Source: Lachnospiraceae bacterium
Lineage (GTDB): Bacteria > Bacillota > Clostridia > Lachnospirales > Lachnospiraceae
Assembly (NCBI GenBank): GCA_015057325.1
Contig: SVEQ01000006.1
Location: 137,324 to 201,323, forward strand
Direction: 5' to 3'
Length of the DNA: 64,000 nt
Under the pieces are notes generated by a model. The model did no database searches. It had not been told where the DNA came from and saw only the letters and a program-made list of their open reading frames with translations. How positions within the stretch are numbered: the first letter of the stretch is position 1; the number at the start of each line of letters is the position of its first letter. Of this stretch, positions 32,164 through 40,713 are shown piece after piece. A program made the position numbers and the translations under genes.

Positions 32164-33627
32164 ATGAGATTATTAGAAGGATTACAACCCGAAAAGGTGT
32201 TTTATTACTTTGAGGAGATAAGCAATATTCCAAGAGGTTCATATCATGAGAAAGCGATAAGTGATTATTTGGTCGAGTTTGCAAAAGCACATGGGATTAC
32301 TTACTTTCAGGACGAATTGTATAATGTCGTGATGCAGGTGAGCGCAAGTAAAGGAAGAGAAAATGATGAACCGGTTATCCTTCAAGGACATATGGATATG
32401 GTTTGCGAGGCGCGTCCGGGTGTTGATATTGATATGGAAAAAGAACCGCTTAAACTTTGTGTAGATGGCGATTATGTATATGCTAAGGATACGACTCTTG
32501 GTGGTGATGACGGAATAGCGGTTGCTTATATGCTTGCGATTGCTGATGATGAGAATATTTCACATCCACCGCTTGAATATATAATAACCGTGTCTGAAGA
32601 AGTCGGCATGGAGGGCGCAAATGGAATAGACTTATCAATGTTAAAAGGGCATGCGATGTTAAATGTTGACTCTGAAGACGAGGGAGTGTTCACAACAAGT
32701 TGTGCGGGTGGTGTTTCTGTGCATGTTACGCTTCCGCTTGATAGAGAGGATTTATCAGATGATGTGAGTTTGGTTGAGTTATCAGTGTCGGGCCTTGTTG
32801 GTGGGCATTCGGGTTGCGAGATTGATAAAGGCAGAGCAAATGCTAATAAGATACTTGGCAGGGCGTTGTATGAACTGTCTGAGAAGGTTGATTTTTGTAT
32901 AGTAAAACTTTGGGGTGGAAAGAAGGATAATGCGATTCCTATACAGGCGAATGCAATTATAGGATTGTCGGAGGACAACGCTATTAAAACGCTAGAAGAT
33001 TTTCTTGAAAAACTCAACCAGGAACTGAAAAAGGAATACCTTAAGGTAGATGAAAATATCACATTGTTTTCAAAAAGAATTGCTAATATTAAGAGTGATA
33101 CTATGAGTAAAGCATTTACCGAATCTTCAAGAGACAAAATCATAACGTATCTAATGTGTGTGCCAAACGGAATACAGAATATGAGTATGTCGGTTCCCGG
33201 ACTTGTTGAAACTTCACTTAACCTTGGAATACTTGAAACAAAAGAGAATCATTTATTTGCGCAGCATTCGGTGAGAAGTAGTGTGAGTACGAGGAAGGAA
33301 TATGTTGTCAAACAGCTTCAATCACTAGCAATCGCACTTGGTGGCAAGGTTGAATGCAAGGGCGATTATCCTGCGTGGGAATATCGAGAGGACTCAAAGG
33401 TGCGTGACAGGGCAGTTTTACTTTGGAAGCAGATGTATGGCAAAGAACCTGTGGTTGAAGGAATTCACGCAGGCCTGGAATGTGGATTGTTAGCAGCTAA
33501 GATTAAGAATCTAGATTGTATATCTATTGGTCCGGATATGAATGATATACACACCTATAATGAACGATTGTCTATATCTTCCACAAAGAGAGTGTATGAT
33601 TTTATCGTCGAGTTTTTGAATGTGTAA
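32164..33627 (+). CDS. pepD: Aminoacyl-histidine dipeptidase
   Basis: 487 residues, M20 metallopeptidase of the PepD type. LQGHMDMVCE (metal His and catalytic Asp near residue 80), TTLGGDDGIAVA (bridging Asp), SEEVGMEGA (catalytic and metal Glu), MLNVDSEDEG, and the closing HAGLECG. It cleaves Xaa-His and related dipeptides in the cytoplasm. The AGGAGG site first meets an ATG at 32156 that gives only M-K-K-stop; the pepD ATG at 32164 is properly spaced. Confidence 0.92.
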   Translation: MRLLEGLQPEKVFYYFEEISNIPRGSYHEKAISDYLVEFAKAHGITYFQDELYNVVMQVSASKGRENDEPVILQGHMDMVCEARPGVDIDMEKEPLKLCVDGDYVYAKDTTLGGDDGIAVAYMLAIADDENISHPPLEYIITVSEEVGMEGANGIDLSMLKGHAMLNVDSEDEGVFTTSCAGGVSVHVTLPLDREDLSDDVSLVELSVSGLVGGHSGCEIDKGRANANKILGRALYELSEKVDFCIVKLWGGKKDNAIPIQANAIIGLSEDNAIKTLEDFLEKLNQELKKEYLKVDENITLFSKRIANIKSDTMSKAFTESSRDKIITYLMCVPNGIQNMSMSVPGLVETSLNLGILETKENHLFAQHSVRSSVSTRKEYVVKQLQSLAIALGGKVECKGDYPAWEYREDSKVRDRAVLLWKQMYGKEPVVEGIHAGLECGLLAAKIKNLDCISIGPDMNDIHTYNERLSISSTKRVYDFIVEFLNV

Positions 33628-33721
33628 GTGCTTAATTTTAGGTTGTGGGTTTACTAAAATAATGATAAAATGAAACCTAGTTGAAATGAATTAAACGAGT
33701 ACAAGATAGGAGGGTATCTAT

Positions 33722-34123
33722 ATGGCATGTTTTTTGGTACCAACAGGTGAAGCGATTGTCACAACAGTTTTGACAAAAGCTTTCAAATCAAAAGAGAAAG
33801 CGGAACTTGAAGCAACTAATGAAGAAATCAGCGAAAAGGTGTCTTCTAAGATTCCTTTCTCTAAGAAACTATCATGGCTTAACAATATGCTTTGGGGTGG
33901 TTCGGCACTTCTTGCATTTGAGCATGTATGGCATGGAGAGGTTGTTCCTTGGTTTCCGTTTTTGACGGCTATGGAAAGTCCTGATGAGGCTTCAGCGATG
34001 CTTCACGAGATGTCGACGGTTGGTGTTTCGATGGCTGTGTTGGTTACAGCAGTATGGGGTATTATGGTGCTTGCTTCGGATATAATTATGAAAGGCGATG
34101 CAGTTAGCAAAATTAAACAATAA
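33722..34123 (+). CDS. Small membrane protein upstream of larB
   Basis: 133 residues, TAGGAGGG before the ATG. An N-terminal amphipathic stretch (ACFLVPTGEAIVTTVLTKAFKSKEK), a charged segment, then two membrane helices (about 62-80 and 103-122) joined by a loop with HVWHGE. No known family. Twelve bases before the next small membrane gene, so the two probably act together. His and Glu in the loop between helices could bind a metal, but this is speculative. Confidence 0.7.
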   Translation: MACFLVPTGEAIVTTVLTKAFKSKEKAELEATNEEISEKVSSKIPFSKKLSWLNNMLWGGSALLAFEHVWHGEVVPWFPFLTAMESPDEASAMLHEMSTVGVSMAVLVTAVWGIMVLASDIIMKGDAVSKIKQ

Positions 34124-34135
34124 AGGAGAGTAGCT

Positions 34136-34444
34136 ATGACATTATTAATTACAGTATTGGCAGCATGTGTTGCTACTATAGTATGGTATAAGATAACACC
34201 AAACAGTACAATGGGAATTGGCTTTTTGGTGCTTACGTATTGGGGCGCGTCACTTATGTGGTTGTGTGATGCTATATTTGAATATAGGGAATTGGGTGCC
34301 GAATTTTTTACACCGAGTGTAGAAGATATGATAAATGATATTTTTCTTGGTTTTTCGGTTGTCGCACTTGGCCTTATCATATGGCTTGTAAGACTTATGA
34401 TTAAAGATCCTGAAGGAAAACTTAAACAAAATTTGAGCAAATAG
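34136..34444 (+). CDS. Small three-helix membrane protein
   Basis: 102 residues with three hydrophobic helices (about 2-18, 26-46, 68-90) and a polar loop EYRELGAEFFTPSVEDM. AAAGGAGAG lies before the ATG. Coupled with the gene upstream and followed by a terminator, so these two form their own small operon next to larBC. No known family. Confidence 0.7.
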   Translation: MTLLITVLAACVATIVWYKITPNSTMGIGFLVLTYWGASLMWLCDAIFEYRELGAEFFTPSVEDMINDIFLGFSVVALGLIIWLVRLMIKDPEGKLKQNLSK

Positions 34445-34452
34445 ATTATAAG

Positions 34453-34481
34453 AACTGTCATGAGTTGTCATGGCAGTTTTT
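34453..34481 (+). terminator. Rho-independent terminator
   Basis: AACTGTCATGA (34453-34463) pairs with TCATGGCAGTT (34468-34478), one T-G pair, followed by T residues. It separates the small membrane pair from larB. Confidence 0.8.
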
Positions 34482-34514
34482 GTGCATGATACAGAAGGAT
34501 GTTTGTGAGGGAAT

Positions 34515-35276
34515 ATGACTATAGAACAGATTTTGACTGCGGTTAAAAATGGTGAAATGACACCGGATGATGCTGCTAATATGATTAAGAACGACATGCA
34601 GGTGCTTGGTTATAACGACATGGGTTATGCAAGGCTTGATAGTGACAGAAAAAGCAGAACAGGTTTTGCTGAAGTGGTGTTTTGCAGTGGTAAGAGCGAT
34701 GAACAATTGCTTAACATTTATAGACAGATACTTGATAAAGAGGGAGAAGTGCTTGGAACAAGAGCGACCAAGCAACAGTATGATTATCTTTGTCGAGAGT
34801 TTGAGGAGCTGTTTTTCGACGAACAGTCGGGCATATTAAAGATTGAAAAGAAAGATAAAGAGTTAATTGGCAACGTTGTTGTGTGCAGTGCAGGGACGGC
34901 TGACATACCTGTTGCGGAGGAGGCGGCGCAGACGGCAGAGTTTTTCGGAACAAAGGTTAATCGTATATATGATGTTGGTGTTTCCGGGATACATAGACTT
35001 TTGTCAAAGAGCGATGAATTACAATTGGCAAACTGCGTGATTGCTGTTGCAGGAATGGAAGGGGCATTACCAAGTGTTATCGGTGGCCTGGTGAGAAATC
35101 CTGTTATTGCCGTGCCGACGTCAGTGGGATATGGTGCAAACTTTGAGGGGTTGTCCGCATTGCTTACCATGATTAATTCATGTGCAAACGGAATTGCAGT
35201 AGTTAACATTAATAACGGATACGGTGCCGGTTACTTGGCGACTCAAATGAACAGATTGGCTTTGGGAATTAAATAA
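34515..35276 (+). CDS. larB: Nickel-pincer cofactor biosynthesis protein LarB
   Basis: 253 residues. The C-terminal two thirds are an AIR-carboxylase-like fold with VVCSAGTADIPVAEEA, VNRIYDVGVSGIHRLL, AVAGMEGALPSVIGGL and PTSVGYGANFEGL, which mark LarB. LarB carboxylates and hydrolyses nicotinic acid adenine dinucleotide to start synthesis of the nickel-pincer cofactor of lactate racemase and relatives. Followed after 13 bases by larC. GTGAGGG before the ATG. Confidence 0.9.
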   Translation: MTIEQILTAVKNGEMTPDDAANMIKNDMQVLGYNDMGYARLDSDRKSRTGFAEVVFCSGKSDEQLLNIYRQILDKEGEVLGTRATKQQYDYLCREFEELFFDEQSGILKIEKKDKELIGNVVVCSAGTADIPVAEEAAQTAEFFGTKVNRIYDVGVSGIHRLLSKSDELQLANCVIAVAGMEGALPSVIGGLVRNPVIAVPTSVGYGANFEGLSALLTMINSCANGIAVVNINNGYGAGYLATQMNRLALGIK

Positions 35277-35289
35277 GGGAAGGTGTAAT

Positions 35290-36162
35290 ATGAATAAGAC
35301 TTTGTATTTGGAATGTTATTCGGGAATAAGTGGAGATATGACAGTGGCGGCACTACTTGATCTTGGCGCTGATGAAAAGGTGCTGAGAGAGGTGCTTGAC
35401 AGTTTGCCACTTGACGGATATCATGTGGAAATTAGTAGGGTATTAAAATCCGGAATAGATGCTTGTGATTTTAATGTTGTGCTGGAAAATCAGGATAATC
35501 ATGATCATGATATGGAATACCTTTACGGACATCTTCATGACCATACGCATGGACATGAGCATACACATGAACATAATCATGAGCATGGACATGAGCATAC
35601 GCACGAACATAATCATGAGCATGGGCACAATCACGCACATGGACACCATGAGCATCGTGGCATGAAAGAGATTACAGAGATCATCAATAAAGGTAAAATG
35701 ACAGATGGCGCACGAGCATACGCGCTTCGCATATTTGATATACTTGCTCATGCAGAGTCAAAGGCACATAATGTTCCTGTTGAGGAGGTTCATTTTCATG
35801 AAGTGGGTGCCGTTGATTCCATAGTGGATATAGTTGCTATTGCGGTATGCCTTGATAATCTTGATATAAAGGATTGCGTAGTTACCAATCTTACAGAAGG
35901 AAAGGGGACAGTAAGATGTCAGCATGGTATTCTTCCGGTTCCTGTTCCGGCTGTGTTAAACATTGTTTCGGATAATCATATTCCAATAGAAATTACAGAT
36001 ATTACGGGAGAACTTGTTACTCCGACGGGAGCAGCGGTCGTTGCAGCCATTGCAACCACACATGAACTTCCTAAAACATTTACCGTAGTAAAAACCGGAC
36101 TTGGAGCCGGCAAACGCCGGTATGAGTGTGCCGGAATACTTCGGGCCATGATTATAGAGTAA
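35290..36162 (+). CDS. larC: LarC N-terminal domain (nickel insertion), separate protein
   Basis: 290 residues: starts TLYLECYSGISGDM, has a His-rich insert at residues 70-124 (over 20 His, likely nickel storage), then EEVHFHEVGAVDSIVDI and TPTGAAVVAAI. This corresponds to LarC1 alone. In Lactiplantibacillus, LarC1 and LarC2 are joined by a programmed frameshift; here the frame stops at 36162 and the next gene, 13 bases on, is a different (PII-like) protein. No LarC2 segment (nickel/CTP-binding part) is visible in any frame. LarE and LarA are not in the window. Confidence 0.88.
   Translation: MNKTLYLECYSGISGDMTVAALLDLGADEKVLREVLDSLPLDGYHVEISRVLKSGIDACDFNVVLENQDNHDHDMEYLYGHLHDHTHGHEHTHEHNHEHGHEHTHEHNHEHGHNHAHGHHEHRGMKEITEIINKGKMTDGARAYALRIFDILAHAESKAHNVPVEEVHFHEVGAVDSIVDIVAIAVCLDNLDIKDCVVTNLTEGKGTVRCQHGILPVPVPAVLNIVSDNHIPIEITDITGELVTPTGAAVVAAIATTHELPKTFTVVKTGLGAGKRRYECAGILRAMIIE
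35557..35628 (+). repeat. Two 36-bp tandem units coding the His-rich insert of LarC
   Basis: Units 35557-35592 and 35593-35628 differ at only a few positions and each codes for twelve residues with six His. Length variation between strains by slippage is likely. Confidence 0.8.
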
Positions 36163-36175
36163 AGGAGAGAAAGAT

Positions 36176-36529
36176 ATGCATTTGCTTGTACTTATACTTA
36201 CACACGGAAACGGAATAAATGAGCTTTTGCGCGAACTTGCAGAGCAGGGCATTTCCGGTTGTACGATAGTAAACACCACGGGAATGAAGAGCATTATTGA
36301 GAATTATGAAGATCTTCCTATGTTTGGTATGTTTCGTCATATTATGGAGGAAGAGGACAAGGAAGAAAACAAGATGTTGTTATTTGTTCTTAAGGACGAC
36401 GAGATAAGCAAGACAAAACGAACAATACATAACATTCTCGGTGATTTTAATTCGCCTAATACCGGAATCATGTTCACACTTCCGATAGATTCAGCAGAAG
36501 GGATCGGTGGCAGTGATGCATTTAAATGA
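36176..36529 (+). CDS. PII-like small protein
   Basis: 117 residues; AAAGGAGAG before the ATG. The pattern (ILTHGNGINELLRELAEQGISGCTIVNTTGM, then MLLFVLKDDEISKTKRTIHNILGDF, and TLPIDSAEG) has the beta-alpha-beta repeat of PII/CutA1-like ferredoxin folds. It overlaps the downstream antiporter gene by 14 bases, which suggests translational coupling; PII-like proteins often gate a neighbouring transporter. The assignment is by fold pattern only. Confidence 0.6.
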   Translation: MHLLVLILTHGNGINELLRELAEQGISGCTIVNTTGMKSIIENYEDLPMFGMFRHIMEEEDKEENKMLLFVLKDDEISKTKRTIHNILGDFNSPNTGIMFTLPIDSAEGIGGSDAFK

Positions 36530-37685
36530 TCTTATATACATCGCAATATTCTTAGCGGGAGCACTGATTGCGGGAAAGATTGTTAAGCAAATGCACCTTC
36601 CCAATGTGACGGGATATCTTGTCATGGGAATACTTGTCGGTCCGCATGCGCTCAATATTATAAATGAAGATGTTATCGGACATTTTTCGATTGTGTCTGA
36701 TATGGCGCTTGGCTTTATTGCGTTTTCAATTGGTGCTGAGTTTTCTATCAAGTATTTGAAGAAGGTAGGAAAATCTCCGGTAGTAATTGCGATACTGGAA
36801 GGCTGTTCGGCAACGCTACTGGTAGATATTACATTATTATTGTTGGGTTATGATACACCGCTTTCACTTGCACTGGGTGCAATTGCGTCTGCAACGGCGG
36901 CTGCATCTACGCTTATGATAGTTAAGCAGTACAAGGCAAAGGGTCCGGTTACTAACACACTTCTTCCTGTAGTTGCCATGGATGATGCGGTTGCCCTTAT
37001 GAACTTTGGTATATCAATGGCAGTAATCAAGGTTATAAGTTCAGGTTCATTTTCTGCAAAAGCAATGCTGATGCCACTTGTTGAAATCTTCGGTGCTCTT
37101 ATATTTGGTGCGATACTTGGTATCATTATGACGCAGCTTGTAAAATTGTATACCGGACGTGGTAATAGACTTGCAATTACGGTGGGGATGACATTTTTAT
37201 GCATAGGTGTTTGTAATATGACCGGCATGTCATCACTTCTTGCTTGTATGATGATGAGTGCTGTATTTGCCAACACATCAAGATATACAGATAAGATATT
37301 CGAACCGCTTGATCGTATGACACCGCCGTTTTACATGATGTTCTTTATACTTTCGGGGGCATCTTTGGATATAACAATTATTCCGAAAATCGGACTTGTC
37401 GGTGCAGTATATGTAATTGTTCGTGTGCTCGGTAAGATGCTTGGTGCTTATTTGGGCGCAGCTATTTCCAAAGCTCCGCCGGTAGTTAAGAAATATCTTG
37501 GTCTTACACTTATTCCGCAGGAAGGAGTTGCAATCGGACTTGTTACGGTTGCCAAGGGTGCGCTTCCGCAATACGGAAACACAATTCAGACCGTAGTGCT
37601 TTGTGGAATTGTAATATATGAACTCCTAGGCCCGCTGATTACTAAAATAACGCTCAAAGCAGCTAAGGAGATTTCAACTACATAA
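36516..37685 (+). CDS. CPA2-family cation:proton antiporter
   Basis: 389 residues from ATG 36516; GTG 36507 is in frame but AGAAGGGA sits closer to the ATG. About 12 membrane helices with LPNVTGYLVMGILVGP, AASTLMIVKQY and VAMDDAVALMNFG, the last containing the paired Asp of ion-binding sites in CPA antiporters. Lacks a KTN/RCK tail, so the PII-like protein may supply control. Followed by a perfect terminator; larB-larC-PII-antiporter look like one operon. Confidence 0.85.
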   Translation: MHLNDLIYIAIFLAGALIAGKIVKQMHLPNVTGYLVMGILVGPHALNIINEDVIGHFSIVSDMALGFIAFSIGAEFSIKYLKKVGKSPVVIAILEGCSATLLVDITLLLLGYDTPLSLALGAIASATAAASTLMIVKQYKAKGPVTNTLLPVVAMDDAVALMNFGISMAVIKVISSGSFSAKAMLMPLVEIFGALIFGAILGIIMTQLVKLYTGRGNRLAITVGMTFLCIGVCNMTGMSSLLACMMMSAVFANTSRYTDKIFEPLDRMTPPFYMMFFILSGASLDITIIPKIGLVGAVYVIVRVLGKMLGAYLGAAISKAPPVVKKYLGLTLIPQEGVAIGLVTVAKGALPQYGNTIQTVVLCGIVIYELLGPLITKITLKAAKEISTT

Positions 37686-37690
37686 TATAA

Positions 37691-37729
37691 AGAAACGTAC
37701 ATAGGAAAATCTATGTACGTTTCTTTTTT
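37691..37729 (+). terminator. Rho-independent terminator
   Basis: AGAAACGTACATAG (37691-37704) pairs perfectly with CTATGTACGTTTCT (37711-37724), followed by T residues. Confidence 0.93.
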
Positions 37730-37810
37730 GAGGGGGATATGAGAAAGTATGAAAATGAAAAACTTGTAATTAAATTATATAAACCACCTGCCTAATTAGA
37801 TTATGTATGC

Positions 37811-40534
37811 TTAAGGTCTGCTTGGTGGGGTGTTTCCACCGGGACCACCCATTCCTCCTGTTGATGCTTCCGTAGTTGCGGTGAGTGTTGTTGAAGATGA
37901 ACCAACATTTAATGTATAGCTGCTACCGGATGTTACTGATGGTGATGAATACATTATAAATCCGGCTGACTTTTTGGCTGTTGTTGAGTAAAGTTCATTG
38001 CCGTTTGCATCAGATATCTTAACACTGCTTCCTTTTGATATTGAAGTAGACGTTGTCTGAATGTAAGCCTGATCTGCCTGGGTTACACCCTCAACCATTC
38101 CGTTACTTCCTATGGCAAATAATGTTACGCCACTTCCTAATACAAAGTTATCATCTCTATCAATTGCTCCGTTGTTGCCTTCTGTTCCACCGATTACAGT
38201 GATGTTGCCACCGTATGCGTAGAACGAACCGTTACAATCGATGCCGTCTCCGTTAGCTTTAAATGAATATGTCGTTCCTGATTCGCCCTTGTTATTTAAA
38301 GTAACACTATGCTGCGCATCATCAGCAATTTCTACTTTGAGTGTTCCAGTGTTTACTGTAAGAGAGTTGTCGTCTGTCTTATAAGATGTCTTTGTATATG
38401 TTTCTTCGCTTTCGTCTGCATATACATATGTAACCTTGTCTTTCTTGGCTGCATTTATTCCATCGTCATTTGAATAAATGGTTACGGAAGGTTCCGCAGT
38501 ATTTGTTGTACCAATTATAATGTTGCTTGCCTCTATTCCTTCATATGCAGTTTGCACATCAACAGATGCACTGTTAAGAATGTAAAGATTGTTTACAACC
38601 GATAAACCGTCATCGGAAGATTTGATTGTAATTGTACCACCACTTATCGTAGCATCATTGTTGCTGTGGATTGCATCATCCGGCGAACCGATTATTGTCT
38701 TGCTGTCGCCACCTCCCATATTGGTTGTGGTTCCACCGTTATATTTGATTCCTGTAGCGGTTGTATCAAGTGTAATTGTTCCGCCTGTAATTGTGAGTCC
38801 GCCTGAAGCTTCTTGAGTATATGTTGTTCCTGTGGTAAGTTCACTATCAGCTGCTACAGAAGTATAACTGTAAGTCTTTGCTTTGGTACCTGCCTTGATT
38901 GCTTTATGACTTCCGGTGTCGTAATTAATTGTTTCTGTTTTTAATCCTGTGCTTTCATTTTCTGTTTCTGAATTGTAACTGCTGCCACTTACGCTGTTTG
39001 ACTTGTAGAAGTTAGTGTTGGCATATTCGTAATATGTCTTTATATTAATTGTTCCGTCTGCTATAACAACGTCTTCTGCCTGTATTCCGTCTCCGTAGCA
39101 GTTGTCTATCGTTACGGAACCGCCGGTTATAATTGCTGCTTGCCCTGCTTTGATACCGTCGCCACCGCATTCTGTTGTGCCGATTTTCACTGTTCCGCCT
39201 GTGATCTGTGCTGTGCCGTTCTTTGCACTTATGCCGTCATCAGCACAGTTGATTGTTGTAGTTCCGCCTGCTATCGTAACAAGTCCGTTCTTGGAAGTTA
39301 TACCCTTTCCGAGATTAGAGACAAGAGTAAGAGTTCCGTTGTTTATTGTAATACCGGTGTCTGTTCCTTTGAGACAGTCGCCGTTAGAGGTAACATTTAT
39401 AACACCACTTTCAATAACAAGTGACTCTTTTGAAGCAATTCCGTCGGATGGGTCATTGTTTCCAAAATCAGTAGTCTGACATGAGTCGACGATGTTGAGT
39501 GTTCCTGTGCCGGTAATGGTTATTGCTTTTTTGCTGTAAATAATTCCGTTTGCAGGTTCTTCGGTATAGTTTGCTGAACCTGTAATAGTTGAAGTTCCTT
39601 CTAATGTAAGTACCAAAGGGGCTTTGGTAGAAGATATAATTGGGGTATCGCTTGTAAGTGCAGAATTATCAATAGTTGCATTGTTTAGTGTTATTCCAAC
39701 AGTATCAGATACGCTATTAGGTATTTCTATTACTGTATTTGTTGTGTTACCCGTTAATGTATAATTTCCACCTTCATTAATCGTTACGGTTGTTGTTCCG
39801 CTTTCTTCGGTTACACTTACTTCGGTTGAAGCGGTAAGAGAAGAAAGATTAATCTCTGTTGTTTCGCCGTCCGGTGCTTCCATTCCTTTTACTGCTTCTT
39901 TTGTTGAAGTTGAACTTGCGGCTGTCGATGCTGCTGTTTCTAATTCGCTTTGAGCAGCTTCTTCGGTTTTGATTTCACTTGAAGTCGAGCCGCTTTGTGT
40001 GCTTGGAGGTGTGGGTTGAGTTCCGCCCGGATTGGTTTGTGTCTCAGTTGTTTTTTCTGTTGTACTTGTTGAACTTTGTGTAGTTGTCTGAGTAGTAGTT
40101 GCCTGTGTAGTTGTACTTTCGCTTGAACTATCTGTAGAACTATCATCGGCCTTGATTGTGTACTTGTATGATTTTGTTTTCTTTTTAACAGAACTTGATT
40201 TTAGTTTCTTCTTTGTGATTTTAGTTGATTTCTTGACGGCATATATTTTAAGAGTTGTCGTTTTGGAAATCTTGATTGTCTTTGATTTGCCGCTCTTAAT
40301 AACCTTAGAGGTTGTCAGATTTGAGCCTGTAGTGTAATACACCTTGTAACCTTTCTTCGCTGTTATGGTTACGGATAAATCTGATGAATATGTTCCTGCT
40401 TTTTTTGATATGGTGTAAGCCTTTGTGCTTACCTTACTGCTTGCTGCAGATGAAGTTGTGGCCGACGTTGGGATGTATGCCATTATTAAGGCAAACACCA
40501 TAAATCTGGCCAATAGTTTCTTTGCGTGTGTCAT
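37811..40534 (-). CDS. Large secreted Cthe_2159-like beta-helix protein
   Basis: 907 residues. Signal peptide (residues 1-~30, ending in AASS), a Lys/Ser/Thr-rich beta-sandwich segment of chitobiase-like type (GKSKTIKISKTTTLKIYAVKK, ~45-125), a long Ser/Thr/Gln linker, then a right-handed parallel beta-helix from ~230 with repeating (I/V)TGGT(I/V)(T/N)I and DGI.A.N(G/D) rungs, and a Gly/Pro-rich end. The family (DUF4353/Cthe_2159) binds pectin or other acidic polysaccharides; many rungs carry Asp suitable for calcium. No cell-wall anchor is visible. GGAGGAAG before the ATG. Monocistronic. Confidence 0.8.
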   Translation of the reverse strand: MTHAKKLLARFMVFALIMAYIPTSATTSSAASSKVSTKAYTISKKAGTYSSDLSVTITAKKGYKVYYTTGSNLTTSKVIKSGKSKTIKISKTTTLKIYAVKKSTKITKKKLKSSSVKKKTKSYKYTIKADDSSTDSSSESTTTQATTTQTTTQSSTSTTEKTTETQTNPGGTQPTPPSTQSGSTSSEIKTEEAAQSELETAASTAASSTSTKEAVKGMEAPDGETTEINLSSLTASTEVSVTEESGTTTVTINEGGNYTLTGNTTNTVIEIPNSVSDTVGITLNNATIDNSALTSDTPIISSTKAPLVLTLEGTSTITGSANYTEEPANGIIYSKKAITITGTGTLNIVDSCQTTDFGNNDPSDGIASKESLVIESGVINVTSNGDCLKGTDTGITINNGTLTLVSNLGKGITSKNGLVTIAGGTTTINCADDGISAKNGTAQITGGTVKIGTTECGGDGIKAGQAAIITGGSVTIDNCYGDGIQAEDVVIADGTINIKTYYEYANTNFYKSNSVSGSSYNSETENESTGLKTETINYDTGSHKAIKAGTKAKTYSYTSVAADSELTTGTTYTQEASGGLTITGGTITLDTTATGIKYNGGTTTNMGGGDSKTIIGSPDDAIHSNNDATISGGTITIKSSDDGLSVVNNLYILNSASVDVQTAYEGIEASNIIIGTTNTAEPSVTIYSNDDGINAAKKDKVTYVYADESEETYTKTSYKTDDNSLTVNTGTLKVEIADDAQHSVTLNNKGESGTTYSFKANGDGIDCNGSFYAYGGNITVIGGTEGNNGAIDRDDNFVLGSGVTLFAIGSNGMVEGVTQADQAYIQTTSTSISKGSSVKISDANGNELYSTTAKKSAGFIMYSSPSVTSGSSYTLNVGSSSTTLTATTEASTGGMGGPGGNTPPSRP

Positions 40535-40713
40535 ATAGCTTCCTCCTTTAATAAATCGTGTACGTAGAAATCATTTCTAATGGACAATTTCTATTATGAG
40601 GTAAGTATAAAATTGAAACCTTAAAAAAATATTGAAAAAAATACAAAAACTGATAAAATAATTCAATGTGTAATTAATTAATTTTTATACACGGGATAAG
40701 GAGAAAAGAAACA

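Noticed and set aside
32156-32167. Mini-ORF M-K-K-stop before pepD as a regulatory leader peptide
   Set aside because: It is very short and can arise by chance in A-rich sequence after a ribosome site; there is no hairpin that would support attenuation.
35521-35650. CRISPR-like or regulatory repeats in the CATGAGCAT-rich stretch, and long frames on the other strand
   Set aside because: The repeats encode the His-rich insert of LarC in frame; there are no spacers, and other-frame ORFs are shadows of low-complexity codons.
36140-36530. LarC2 fused by programmed frameshift
   Set aside because: The next frame encodes a PII-like protein with its own ribosome site; I see no LarC2-like sequence in the other frames.
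38589-39479. Plus-strand ORFs rich in Val/Pro/Ser opposite the beta-helix gene
   Set aside because: These are shadows produced by the repetitive Gly/Thr/Ile codons of the minus-strand gene.
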